DNA of 58,198 nt from IMG/VR virus record IMGVR_UViG_3300010373_000052, positions 1 through 58,198 of that record; one strand, given 5' to 3'. The position numbers and the translations under genes were made by a program. A model generated the notes under the pieces. That model was not told where the DNA came from. It made no database searches and was given only the letters and a program-made list of their open reading frames with translations. Below, piece after piece: positions 5,970 through 13,154 of this stretch. Positions within the stretch are counted from its first letter, which is position 1. Each line of letters begins with the position of its first letter. This stretch comes from a virus.

Positions 5970-7834
5970 CACGCACCTCCCACAGACACCACGTCGGGCA
6001 CCTCGGGCAGACCCTTGCGCCACGTGACCAGATCGACCATCTTCAAGAAGACGTCGTGGTTGGCCTTGTCCAGCGGCAACTCGTAGAACGTGTAGCCCTC
6101 GTCGCCTCGCAGGTGGATGACACCCAGGCGGTCGGGTGGGGACCACGGCCCGGTGCCCACCTCTTGCACCTTCACCTTGCCGTCCTCCTCCCACGCCTCG
6201 TATTCGACGGTCTCGGTGGCGAAGGCGAGGGCGGTGAGCTGGGGCAGCCACGAATCGACGTAGATGCCTTTGCCGTCGTCCTGCTGGTTGGTGCTGTTGT
6301 GGGTCGGCACCATCTGTTCGCCACACAGATAGGTGTGGTCGGGGCTGTCAACGGCGATGCATTGGGTGGGCACCGACACGGTTGGCTCTACCGAGACGAT
6401 GAGGCGGCGACGGCCGTGCGCGGTGCCCTCAACCCGAACGGCGTCCCGCTTGTGCGCCACGTGGCGGAATGGGTTGTCTCGGTGGGGGGTGAATGCCACC
6501 CGATAGACGGTCACCTCCAGTCCGAACCCATGCTTGGTGAACGTGGACTGAGACGCATGCCAACCAAGCGAGACGACCAGTTCGTATACGTCCGCCGCAA
6601 GCTGCTTGTCGACAACGTCAAAGACGGCCTGGCGTCGTTTCTTGTTCCAGGTTCCGTCGGTATCCATGAGCCCCTGCAGCAACGCAAGGCGCTGGGATTG
6701 GCTTCCGCGCAAGTACGACCTCGGGACATGCTTATCAATGCTTGTGTCTCCGGTGGCTCCCATCTGACCGCAAGCTCGTAGATAAGGACGGAAGCCCAAC
6801 ACGTTCCACGACTCACCAGGATTCTCTGAGAGCGTGAAACCAGCATCACGGAACGCCTGCGCAACCGGAGCCTTGAGTCCGGGCAGGCTCACCCGCGTGT
6901 CACAACGGGTTCCATCGCCCAGCCATGCGCCGAGGAGGTACGGGTCTAACGGCAGGTCGGCGTCGGGCAAATCAAGCGGGGCTGGATTGACAACGCCGTA
7001 ACGACGTCGGGCACCGCGGCCCACCCTGGCGTTAATGTCGTCAGCAAGCTCGATTGTGGTCTTGACGCTGCGCGTCCCAGTAGCCATATGCGTGACCAGC
7101 CAGCGGTGGTCGTAATCACAAACCACCGATGACCCATCGTCAAACGTGACTCGGTAACAGTCCTTCTCATGGATGGCCGACTTCCCTACGACGCGAACAG
7201 GAGCGCCATCGTGACCGAAGACGCTGTCGCCGACAGCGATCGCGCCCATCGTGGTCCAACCCGCTGGGGTTGGAATCGGGGTGTCGAGAGATAGACCCTT
7301 CCAGTCGAGCAACCAGTCGTCCCCGACGATGCGGGCTCGCAGGTCGCCCGTGCCGATGTACTTGCCGGGGTAGCGCACCACCGTCTCGGTGGAGATGACC
7401 TCGGGCATGTGGTCGGCCCACCATGCCTCGATGCCGAGCACGTAGCCCAGGGCCGTCTCGGTCAGCTCGTCGGCGTTGCGGTCCTTCCACGTGCGGGCGT
7501 TGTGGTCGTGGGCGATGGTCCACTCGATGAGCGCCTGGATGTCGATGTCCTCACCTGCCGCGAACGCTTCGGGCACCTTGTGGCACAGCGTCCCCATGGC
7601 CGCCCGGCCGTTCCAGATCCCGGCGTGGTGCTTGCGGAGCTTGTCGATGGCGTCCGCAACGTCCATGTGCAGCCACTCGTCGTGGTGGAGCACGGCGTAC
7701 ATGGCCGTCTCGCGTGCCGCGCCCCACGACAGGCCGGGCTTGGACAGGATGTCGATGATCGTCGTGACGCTCGGCTCCGTGCCCCGAATCTTCGAGTACG
7801 GCCGAGCCGGGACCAGCGTCCTCTCTCTCAGCAT
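5969..7834 (-). CDS. PD-(D/E)XK (RecB/Cas4-like) exonuclease interrupted by an intein (621 aa precursor)
   Basis: The mature exonuclease would be 287 aa after removal of a 334-aa intein. Extein features: an early His (GTLCHKVPEAF), the GTGDLRARI strand with catalytic Asp, then WLLDWK giving the Asp-x-Lys core, and after the intein STNQQDDGKGIYVDSWLPQL with the Gln/Tyr motif of RecB-type nucleases. The intein sits directly after the catalytic Lys, so unspliced protein should be inactive. The ATG at 7834 overlaps the upstream stop, which fixes the start. Works with the annealing protein encoded next. Confidence 0.85.
   Translation of the reverse strand: MLRERTLVPARPYSKIRGTEPSVTTIIDILSKPGLSWGAARETAMYAVLHHDEWLHMDVADAIDKLRKHHAGIWNGRAAMGTLCHKVPEAFAAGEDIDIQALIEWTIAHDHNARTWKDRNADELTETALGYVLGIEAWWADHMPEVISTETVVRYPGKYIGTGDLRARIVGDDWLLDWKGLSLDTPIPTPAGWTTMGAIAVGDSVFGHDGAPVRVVGKSAIHEKDCYRVTFDDGSSVVCDYDHRWLVTHMATGTRSVKTTIELADDINARVGRGARRRYGVVNPAPLDLPDADLPLDPYLLGAWLGDGTRCDTRVSLPGLKAPVAQAFRDAGFTLSENPGESWNVLGFRPYLRACGQMGATGDTSIDKHVPRSYLRGSQSQRLALLQGLMDTDGTWNKKRRQAVFDVVDKQLAADVYELVVSLGWHASQSTFTKHGFGLEVTVYRVAFTPHRDNPFRHVAHKRDAVRVEGTAHGRRRLIVSVEPTVSVPTQCIAVDSPDHTYLCGEQMVPTHNSTNQQDDGKGIYVDSWLPQLTALAFATETVEYEAWEEDGKVKVQEVGTGPWSPPDRLGVIHLRGDEGYTFYELPLDKANHDVFLKMVDLVTWRKGLPEVPDVVSVGGA
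6296..7297 (-). mobile_element. Homing intein with LAGLIDADG endonuclease (334 aa), class 3 type
   Basis: The insert begins GLSLDTPIPTPAGW, without the Cys or Ser nucleophile usual at position 1, and ends MVPTHN before Ser. Splicing block B has His and Trp (DYDHRWLVTH), block F carries Cys (TQCIAVDSPDHTYLC) and block G carries Thr before His-Asn: the Trp-Cys-Thr set that defines class 3 inteins. Two dodecapeptide motifs, YLLGAWLGDG and ALLQGLMDTDG (60-85 residues apart), show a homing endonuclease that could still be active. Boundaries are inferred from these blocks; if Gly stays in the extein they shift by one codon. Confidence 0.85.
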
Positions 7835-8040
7835 TCCCCTATCTCCCTCTCTGGTGTTGCTTCGGTCGGCAGGTCGGCCAACGTGGCACACGTGCGCACG
7901 CCGTGCGTGTGGACGTGGCCGAACCAAACCCGCTTAATCTCCTCGCCGCAGTTGGCGCAGAGCGAAACCGCCCCAGTCCCGCCTGCACGTGGCGAGGGGG
8001 AGACAGCCGTTGTGGACGGGACTGGGGCAGAACTAGTCAT
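7828..8040 (-). CDS. Small zinc-binding protein (70 aa)
   Basis: ATG at 8040 overlaps the HNH gene stop by 8 nt. After a Pro/Ser-rich N-terminus comes a Cys/His cluster (LCANCGEEIKRVWFGHVH, later RTCA): CxxC plus two His and a Cys, a probable zinc ribbon. The acidic C-terminus overlaps the exonuclease start. Unknown function. Confidence 0.65.
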   Translation of the reverse strand: MTSSAPVPSTTAVSPSPRAGGTGAVSLCANCGEEIKRVWFGHVHTHGVRTCATLADLPTEATPEREIGEC

Positions 8041-8389
8041 TGTGCAGCGCGCCGTTCTCAATCTCGCTCCACGTGCGGGGCCGCACGATGAGTCGCATGG
8101 CTTCGGCGTCGGCCGGGTTGTCGTGGATGTAGCTGTGGTGCCACCAGCAGAGATGCAAGAGGTTGCTCAGGTCGTTCGTCCCCCCAGCGCTGCGGAGCGT
8201 GATGTGGTGGACGTGATGCGCCCAGTGGTCGCACGTGGGGTACTCGCACCGGCCCTCGCTGCGCTGGTGGATGAGCGGGCGCATGGCGTCGAGCTCGGCG
8301 TTGAACTCCGCGCCCCGGTTGCCCACGGCGTGTAGCGGGGTCTTCCGCTTCAGTGGGGTGTACCGCTTGAGGATGCCGCCGCGCTTCAC
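8033..8389 (-). CDS. HNH endonuclease (118 aa)
   Basis: GTG at 8389 overlaps the upstream stop. HNH core: CEYPTCDHWAHHVHH, then GGTNDLSNLLHLCWWHHSYIH, giving the conserved His-His, Asn and final His, with Cys pairs (CEYPTC and C...HH) that may hold structural zinc. The basic N-terminus (KRYTPLKRKTPL) is typical of phage HNH nucleases. Because it is co-directional and coupled to the operon it is more likely a replication or packaging-type nuclease than a freestanding homing gene. Confidence 0.85.
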   Translation of the reverse strand: MKRGGILKRYTPLKRKTPLHAVGNRGAEFNAELDAMRPLIHQRSEGRCEYPTCDHWAHHVHHITLRSAGGTNDLSNLLHLCWWHHSYIHDNPADAEAMRLIVRPRTWSEIENGALHND

Positions 8390-8538
8390 GACGTGACCCC
8401 CCACGCGTCGGCCAACGTGTCGTGCTGGGCGTAGGCGCTCTCGATCGAATCGGTTTCGGCGAACCAGCCGCACTCGAAGCACGTCGCGCGGTACTTGTCG
8501 TCCGGCGCGGGGTCAATCGTCAGTTCGTGGTCACTCAC
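8386..8538 (-). CDS. Cys mini-protein with CFECGW motif (50 aa)
   Basis: GTG at 8538 with GGGAGG upstream; overlaps the previous gene by 8 nt and the HNH start by 4. The core ATCFECGWFAETDS followed by a His 18 residues later resembles the CSCGW..H core of the next gene upstream and of the gene at 55553..55774, indicating a family of small C-x(1-2)-C-GW proteins in this genome. Function unknown. Confidence 0.65.
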   Translation of the reverse strand: MSDHELTIDPAPDDKYRATCFECGWFAETDSIESAYAQHDTLADAWGVTS

Positions 8539-8701
8539 TGAGCCTCCCCTTGGCTGCCATTTCGCGGAGGTGGTCGTAGATCTGGTAACGGCGCTCGCCG
8601 CGGTGCCAGTGGCGGAACTTCCATCCGCAACTGCACTCCGCCAACCGCTCGTCTTTTTGCGGGTCCCCGTCCTGAATGCGGTGGTACTCGACGGCGCTCA
8701 C
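8531..8701 (-). CDS. Cys mini-protein with CSCGW motif (56 aa)
   Basis: GTG at 8701 overlaps the stop of the upstream gene (GTGA). Contains AECSCGWKFRHWHRG and further aromatic/basic residues (RRYQIYDHLREMA). The Cys-x-Cys-Gly-Trp turn plus His points to a single metal site. Paralog-like to 8386..8538 in layout. Unknown function. Confidence 0.65.
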   Translation of the reverse strand: MSAVEYHRIQDGDPQKDERLAECSCGWKFRHWHRGERRYQIYDHLREMAAKGRLSE

Positions 8702-9066
8702 GGCAGGTCCCCACTCGCGATGGCGGCGAACATGCGGTCAGGCAGTGGGTCGTCCCACCACACGTCGACGAACTCGACGCCGCTACCGGGATCAGAAACC
8801 CCGGTGTCTCGACCGGCGTGGTAACGGTTGACCCGCACCTCCTCGTCGCCGACGATGAAGCGGACGCGGACGGAGCGAATGAGCTGGGCCGCTTGGTCCA
8901 GCCTGTACTCGTGAGCTGCTCGGCGGTCGTCCCACTCGAACCGGTCGTGTAGTGCGTGGTCGGGGTCGGTAGCTTCCTCTACCAAGTCGACCGGGCGCAG
9001 TTCGCCCCGACGCTTGTAGAGCTCCTCCAGCACCGCCTCTACAACGGACGTGGCGTCAGTCGTCAT
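8698..9066 (-). CDS. Conserved actinophage hypothetical protein (122 aa)
   Basis: ATG at 9066 overlaps the upstream stop (ATGA). N-terminal helix (VVEAVLEELYKRRG), then DLVEEATDPDHALHDRFEWDD and QAAQLIRSVRVRF, followed by a beta-rich acidic C-terminus. The HDRFEWDD...RLDQAAQLIRS pattern is familiar from actinobacteriophage early proteins without known function. Confidence 0.7.
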   Translation of the reverse strand: MTTDATSVVEAVLEELYKRRGELRPVDLVEEATDPDHALHDRFEWDDRRAAHEYRLDQAAQLIRSVRVRFIVGDEEVRVNRYHAGRDTGVSDPGSGVEFVDVWWDDPLPDRMFAAIASGDLP

Positions 9067-9539
9067 CCCGCCACCTCGACAATCTCCAACTCGTCGTTCA
9101 CTTGGAAGGTGCCGAACGTTCCACCCTTCTCCGGGCGCCACTCGCCGACGCCATCGCCCGTGCCTCCGGCATCGACCAACGCCAACACTGAGGACTTGTC
9201 GTAGAAACGGGCACCGCCCACTACGGCCGACTTGAACGCCGCCGCAGGGAATCCCACACTGCCGTCGGCCATGCGGTAGATGGACTCTTGAAAGTCGCCT
9301 TCTGGATCGCGGATCGTCTTCTGCTTCTTCCGACCCTGCTGGGCGTCCAGCATGATCTGTTTCGCCTTGGCGCTCCAAGCGTGAACGATTAACGGCGCCG
9401 TGCCAATCACTGGGACCAGCACGGTCCGTCGCTCGATGCGTTGGATCGAGATCGCAGCCGATCCAGTTTCAGCCGGTGTCGCGACCTTGGTCCCCTTCGG
9501 AACCTTCCCGTTCGTCTTGACCTCAGTTGCCGTAGTCAC
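9063..9539 (-). CDS. Phage recombination-cassette protein of unknown function (158 aa)
   Basis: GTG at 9539 with GGAGGA nine bases upstream; this is the first gene after the pentanucleotide array. Core: RRTVLVPVIGTAPLIVHAWSAKAKQ, then a Gln/Lys-rich helix, then FQESIYRMADGSVGFPAAAFKSAVVGGARF. This core is known to me from phage proteins near RecT/RecB-type genes but has no firm function. It may be a nucleoid- or DNA-binding partner of the exonuclease/annealase pair. Confidence 0.7.
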   Translation of the reverse strand: MTTATEVKTNGKVPKGTKVATPAETGSAAISIQRIERRTVLVPVIGTAPLIVHAWSAKAKQIMLDAQQGRKKQKTIRDPEGDFQESIYRMADGSVGFPAAAFKSAVVGGARFYDKSSVLALVDAGGTGDGVGEWRPEKGGTFGTFQVNDELEIVEVAG

Positions 9540-9572
9540 CTCGAAAACTCCTCCCTCTTGGTTGTTGGCTGT

Positions 9573-9840
9573 AGGCCATGCCCGGCCCTGCCCAGCGGAG
9601 CCCTGACAGGCCCAGCCACGCATAGGCCATGCCAGCCGCGCCCTGCCATGCCCTGCCCAGCGAGGCCTAGCCGTGCCATGCCTGCCGTGCCGTGCCACGC
9701 CATGCCCAGAGCCGCCGGGCCATGCCACGCCGGCCTAGCCACGCCTGGCCGAGCCCCGCCTTGCCGAGCCGAGCCGGGCCAAGCCTGGCAAGCCATGCCG
9801 CGCCGAGTCGCGCCCTGCCGGGCCCTGCCACGCCCCGACT
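9573..9840. repeat. Degenerate NNGCC pentanucleotide array (~53 units), non-coding
   Basis: Between two tightly packed genes lie ~310 bp without a credible gene. From 9573 the + strand parses almost entirely into five-base units ending in GCC (aggcc atgcc cggcc ctgcc and so on; minus strand GGCNN), with only occasional 4-, 6-, 7- or 8-base units. The first two bases vary widely while GCC is kept, so this is not a simple microsatellite. Frames remain open by composition, but none has a ribosome site and the period is not a multiple of three. It sits just upstream of the recombination genes. Role unknown. Confidence 0.85.
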
Positions 9841-9851
9841 GGTAGAAAACT

Positions 9852-10007
9852 TCACGACTCAACCGCCTCGAACCGGTCGCACAGACAATCCAGGCACGCC
9901 TCCCAGGCCCACGTCTCCACGTGCGCCTCGCTCGAATGTCCGCAGACACATGAGCCACCAGCCGACGGGGACTGCACGTCCAGCCGACGCACCGTGGGTT
10001 CACTCAC
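9852..10007 (-). CDS. Cys/His mini-protein (51 aa)
   Basis: GTG at 10007 overlaps the upstream stop. CVCGHSSEAH and WEACLDCLCDRF supply C-x-C-x2-H...C-x2-C-x-C, a compact zinc site of a kind frequent in actinobacterial phages. The last gene before the pentanucleotide array. Function unknown. Confidence 0.65.
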   Translation of the reverse strand: MSEPTVRRLDVQSPSAGGSCVCGHSSEAHVETWAWEACLDCLCDRFEAVES

Positions 10008-10194
10008 CACGACTGGCGTCCTTCCATGAGCAGCGCGCTCAGTGCCGCGCGGCGCAGGTTGTCCTTCGTCGTCTCGTCCACGTCGGGGAAGGCTGCGAGG
10101 TGGCGGTCGTAGTGCTGCTCGTGCCACGGCAACGAGTACGGCAGCGGGTAGCCCTCGGTGGGCAGGCACGGCATCCCGCAGGGGCACGTGTAGC

Positions 10195-10198
<4 letters not shown>
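10004..10198 (-). CDS. Cys-rich N-terminus mini-protein (64 aa)
   Basis: GTG at 10198 overlaps the stop of the Ala-repeat gene within the repeated junction sequence TCACAGCCAGCCC. Begins SYTCPCGMPCLP, a three-Cys knuckle, then HEQHYDRHL and an amphipathic helix (NLRRAALSALLMEG). Unknown function. Confidence 0.65.
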
Positions 10199-10847
<649 letters not shown>

Positions 10848-10851
<4 letters not shown>

Positions 10852-11027
10852 AGCCAGCCCCTGACACTCCAGCGCCGAATGGTCTCGGCTGAGATGTCCT
10901 CGCCGTAGGTGGCCGTGAGGTGACGGGCCACGTCGTGCCATGACCGGCCGTGGTCCCGCCACCAGCCGACATCGTTGGCCAGGTCCCCACGGGTGAGCGA
11001 GTGCCACAGGGCGAAGGTGGTTTTCAT
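10848..11027 (-). CDS. Small helix-turn-helix protein (59 aa)
   Basis: ATG at 11027 overlaps the excisionase-like gene stop (ATGA). The C-terminal two thirds read SWHDVARHLTATYG then EDISAETIRRWSVRGW, a helix-turn-helix with the WHDVA...ISAETIRRW pattern also seen in transposase- and recombinase-type HTH domains. Probably DNA binding; its stop lies in the repeated GGGCTGGCTGTGA junction. Confidence 0.65.
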
Positions 11028-11212
11028 GAGGGCTCTCCGTGGATGTGCTTTTCGAGTCGGATGACAGACACGCGCCAGCGGCGACCGAGTCGGAAGGCGC
11101 CCGGCAGTTCGCCACGCGCCGCGAGCTCGTACGCCGTCTTGCTCGCGATTCCCAGCCGACGTGCGGCCTGGGGAATGGTTATGAGGTCGGGGGGGAGCTG
11201 GGCGAGGGTCAC
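11024..11212 (-). CDS. xis: Excisionase-like MerR/HTH_17 protein (62 aa)
   Basis: GTG at 11212 overlaps the stop of the Cro-like gene. The whole protein is one winged-helix domain: ITIPQAARRLGIASKTAYEL, then ARGELPGAFRLGRRWRV with the wing, ending KHIHGEPS. Size and motif fit phage Xis/AlpA-type recombination directionality factors, and a tyrosine integrase is present at 13155, but a small transcription factor is equally possible. Second gene of the leftward operon. Confidence 0.65.
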   Translation of the reverse strand: MTLAQLPPDLITIPQAARRLGIASKTAYELAARGELPGAFRLGRRWRVSVIRLEKHIHGEPS

Positions 11213-11508
11213 GACGACGCTGCTTGCTCGTCCGGCATGTCCGGGGTGATGTCGGGAAACCCCGCTAGGTCGGCCACCGTCATCTGGAATGCCCCCGCGA
11301 GGAGAACGAGGTGTTCGTAACTGGGGGTCTGAAGGCCCTTCTCCCACCGCGAAACGGTGGACTGAGGCTTGCCGATTTGTGCGGCTAAACGTTCCTGCGT
11401 GCCGTATATCTGGCGCCGCCTCTTCTGGATCCGTTTGGCCAGGGCAGTCTTGATGTCTTCGACCACGACATAAGCATATGCGTATGCGTCATAGATTGCA
11501 AGCCCCAT
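11209..11508 (-). CDS. Cro-like XRE-family repressor, first gene of the early operon (85-99 aa)
   Basis: HTH_3 domain: RIQKRRRQIYGTQERLAAQIG, KPQSTVSRWEKGLQTPSYEHL, then a hydrophobic dimer region. Two starts are possible: ATG at 11508 (99 aa) or GTG at 11466 (85 aa). The longer form would begin with IYDAYAYAYVV, encoded by operator-like DNA (GCATATGCGTATGCG), which argues for the GTG start with the operator outside the gene. It is divergent from the repressor at 11592. Expected role: lysogeny/lysis switch. Confidence 0.8.
   Translation of the reverse strand: MGLAIYDAYAYAYVVVEDIKTALAKRIQKRRRQIYGTQERLAAQIGKPQSTVSRWEKGLQTPSYEHLVLLAGAFQMTVADLAGFPDITPDMPDEQAASS
11474..11489. promoter_or_regulatory. 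Operator-like site O1 (GCATATGCGTATGCGT)
   Basis: Contains the 8-bp palindrome GCATATGC followed by a second half-site GTATGC. A close copy occurs at 11562..11578. Placed between or inside the 5' end of the Cro-like gene, where a repressor would block the leftward early promoter. Confidence 0.55.
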
Positions 11509-11520
11509 CCACCAGGGGCT

Positions 11521-11536
11521 TTGGTGAAATCACCAA
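11521..11536. promoter_or_regulatory. Perfect palindrome TTGGTGA-AA-TCACCAA in the divergent intergenic region
   Basis: Seven-base arms around a two-base centre, centrally placed between the Cro-like gene and the repressor. CACCAGGGG (11510-) and CACCAAGGGG (11531-) add a flanking direct repeat. Fits a dimer binding site for one of the two HTH proteins. Confidence 0.6.
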
Positions 11537-11561
11537 GGGGTAGTTACGTCTATACGGCAAA

Positions 11562-11578
11562 CGCATATGCGCATCGCG
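11562..11578. promoter_or_regulatory. Operator-like site O2 (CGCATATGCGCATCGCG)
   Basis: Shares NGCATATGCGYAT with the site at 11474..11489, about 88 bp away. Lies just upstream of the repressor GTG at 11592, where autoregulation would act. Confidence 0.55.
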
Positions 11579-11591
11579 TAGGATCCGGGGT

Positions 11592-11954
11592 GTGGGATTT
11601 GGAGCAGCAATCAGGGGAAGTAGGAAGGCCGCCGGATTAACTCAGACCGAGCTGAAGGATCGCCTTCGAGAGCGGGACCCCAAGACGACCATCGACCAGT
11701 CGGTGATTTCGCGTTGGGAGAACGAATCCCCAGGGCGGGCACCCGATCTAGACGACCTTGCGGCACTCGAGGACGCTCTGGATCTGCCGAGAGGCGGCCT
11801 GCTGGTGCGCTCTGGGTTTGTGGCTGAGGTTGTATCCGTCGAGCTCGCAGTCATGACCGACCAGCGGCTAGACGATCAGGGGCGCCAACTTCTCATTAAC
11901 GCCTATCGGGGCCTTGTTCAGCCGAAGCCGGGTCGCCGACGGGGAGCCCGATGA
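11592..11954 (+). CDS. Putative immunity repressor, XRE-family HTH (120 aa)
   Basis: GTG at 11592 with AGGA about eight bases upstream. HTH domain occupies residues 4-65 (IRGSRKAAGLTQTELKDRL, TIDQSVISRWENES, DLDDLAALEDAL). A short C-terminal helical domain (LDDQGRQLLINAYRGLV) replaces the peptidase domain of lambda CI, so SOS self-cleavage is not expected. Divergent from the Cro-like gene and followed by lipoprotein, attP and integrase: the standard lysogeny arm. Confidence 0.82.
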   Translation: MGFGAAIRGSRKAAGLTQTELKDRLRERDPKTTIDQSVISRWENESPGRAPDLDDLAALEDALDLPRGGLLVRSGFVAEVVSVELAVMTDQRLDDQGRQLLINAYRGLVQPKPGRRRGAR

Positions 11955-12063
11955 CGAGTTGCGAGCCGAGGCATGCGAGCAGGCGCTTCACCCATGTCAG
12001 TTCCCACCGGAGCTGGTCTATCTCTGCCCCAAGGTCCCGATCCGCCCAACACCCGTCGACCAT
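11896..12063 (-). CDS. Small helical protein convergent with the repressor (55 aa)
   Basis: ATG at 12063 with AGGAGGG six bases upstream. The centre (DLGAEIDQLRWELTWVKRLL) is an amphipathic helix with Trp; the ending is Gly/Pro/Asp-rich. Its 3' end overlaps the repressor gene by 59 bp on the opposite strand, so its transcript would be antisense to the repressor mRNA. Kept because of the good ribosome site; otherwise unsupported. Confidence 0.4.
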   Translation of the reverse strand: MVDGCWADRDLGAEIDQLRWELTWVKRLLACLGSQLVIGLPVGDPASAEQGPDRR

Positions 12064-12213
12064 GTCGGCCCTCCTGCCCACGAACACCCGTTCGCCAGAA
12101 GATATTCTAAGGCTGGGGTGTTGATCCGCCACCGCAGGCATACGCTCCGTCGCCGTTAACGTCAAGGTCGGCAATCCGAATAAAACCGCCCCGCCACTTG
12201 GAGGTCAGCCACC

Positions 12214-12900
12214 ATGAAGAAGGAAATGCTGCGACGGGCGATTGTGCCCGCGACCCTGGGCATCGCGGGGCTCGTGGCCGCTGGCTGTGGAGGTGGCGCG
12301 CCAGCCGCGGCGCCGCCCACGACGGCCGTGAGTGCCACGACGGCCGTGAGTGCCACGACGCCAGCCCCGGTGGCAACCAGTAGCCCCCCCACCACGTCCG
12401 CCCCTCCCACCACCGCCCCAGCCGGTCCTAAGACCAAGTTCGGCGACGGCACCTGGGTCGTCAACAAAGATATCGCTCCCGGCACCTATCGAACGGCCGG
12501 AGGACCGAACTGCTATTGGGAACGCGACAGCGACCTGACCGGGTCGAGCAACGCCCTGATCGCCAACGACAACGTCGTGGGACAAGCCGAAGTCACCATT
12601 CTCCCGGCCGATGCCGGCTTCAAGAGCCAGGATTGCGGCACGTGGTCACCGCTACCGTCATCGGGTCCCCAGGTGACGACGTTCGGCGACGGGGTCTATG
12701 CCGTGGGCATCGACATCGCTCGCGGCACGTACAGCGCTCCGGGGGGTGCTAACTGCTACTGGGAGCAGGACTCGGACTTCCTCTTCGACGGCAACGGCAT
12801 CATCTCCAACGACAACCCATCGGGTCCCGTGACGGTGCAGATCGCGAGCGGCACCGTGGCGTTCAAGGCGCAGGGCTGCGGGAAGTGGACGGCGAGCTGA
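12214..12900 (+). CDS. Lipoprotein with duplicated C-terminal domain (228 aa), probable lysogenic-conversion gene
   Basis: ATG at 12214 with GGAGGT upstream. A signal peptide (MKKEMLRRAIVPATLGIAGL) ends in the lipobox VAAGC, so lipid anchoring at Cys25 is expected. A Thr/Pro/Ala-rich linker follows, then two homologous domains of ~65 residues: FGDGTWVVNKDIAPGTYRT...NCYWERDSD and FGDGVYAVGIDIARGTYSA...NCYWEQDSD, each ending in a Cys (SQDCGTW, AQGCGKW). Similar domains occur in secreted actinobacterial proteins. Placement between repressor and attP is typical of genes expressed in the prophage. Confidence 0.8.
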   Translation: MKKEMLRRAIVPATLGIAGLVAAGCGGGAPAAAPPTTAVSATTAVSATTPAPVATSSPPTTSAPPTTAPAGPKTKFGDGTWVVNKDIAPGTYRTAGGPNCYWERDSDLTGSSNALIANDNVVGQAEVTILPADAGFKSQDCGTWSPLPSSGPQVTTFGDGVYAVGIDIARGTYSAPGGANCYWEQDSDFLFDGNGIISNDNPSGPVTVQIASGTVAFKAQGCGKWTAS

Positions 12901-13044
12901 GGCGGTCGCACTAGATTCTGTCCTACCATCGGGCCTAGTAACAGACGGGTTTCCCTTCGTCTGCGCGCCCCTACGTTCTACGTTAGTGCAGCGTGCGACG
13001 CTTAAAGGTACTTGGCTGCCTCTCACTCCACGCCGGGGCAATAT

Positions 13045-13082
13045 TTATGAGTCCCCTGCTCTGACCACTGAGCTACGGCCCC
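13045..13082 (-). other. attP: attP core: 5' half of a tRNA-Met(CAT) gene
   Basis: Read on the minus strand this is an exact 38-nt tRNA start: acceptor GGGGCCG, TA, D-arm GCTC-AGTGGTCA-GAGC, A, anticodon stem GGGGA and loop CTCATAA with anticodon CAT. After the loop the sequence stops matching a tRNA (ATATT instead of a TCCCC-type strand). It lies 73 bp upstream of the integrase, so it is very likely the phage attachment site. Unusually it carries the 5' half, not the 3' half, of the target tRNA. Confidence 0.85.
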
Positions 13083-13142
13083 TGACTGGGATATCTGTCA
13101 TGGGTTGCTCGGCAGGGCCTAGCAATGTCCTACCAAGTAGGT

Positions 13143-13148
13143 TACCAT
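13143..13148 (+). promoter_or_regulatory. Putative -10 box (TACCAT) for a leaderless integrase transcript
   Basis: TACCAT lies six bases before the integrase ATG at 13155, with no Shine-Dalgarno in between. The same geometry occurs at the rightward genes at 50201 and 51580 (TAGAAT). An overlapping palindrome (CCTACCAAGTAGG, 13132-) could bind an arm-type or regulatory protein. Confidence 0.45.
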
Positions 13149-13154
13149 TGTGCC

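Noticed and set aside
9536-10003. Open frames of 60-220 codons on both strands across the pentanucleotide array
   Set aside because: Frames are open because NNGCC units rarely make stops. No ribosome sites, and the genes on both sides have good own starts at 9539 and 10007.
13035-13085. Functional tRNA-Met gene
   Set aside because: Only the 5' half matches; after the anticodon loop no pairing partner for the anticodon or acceptor stems follows.
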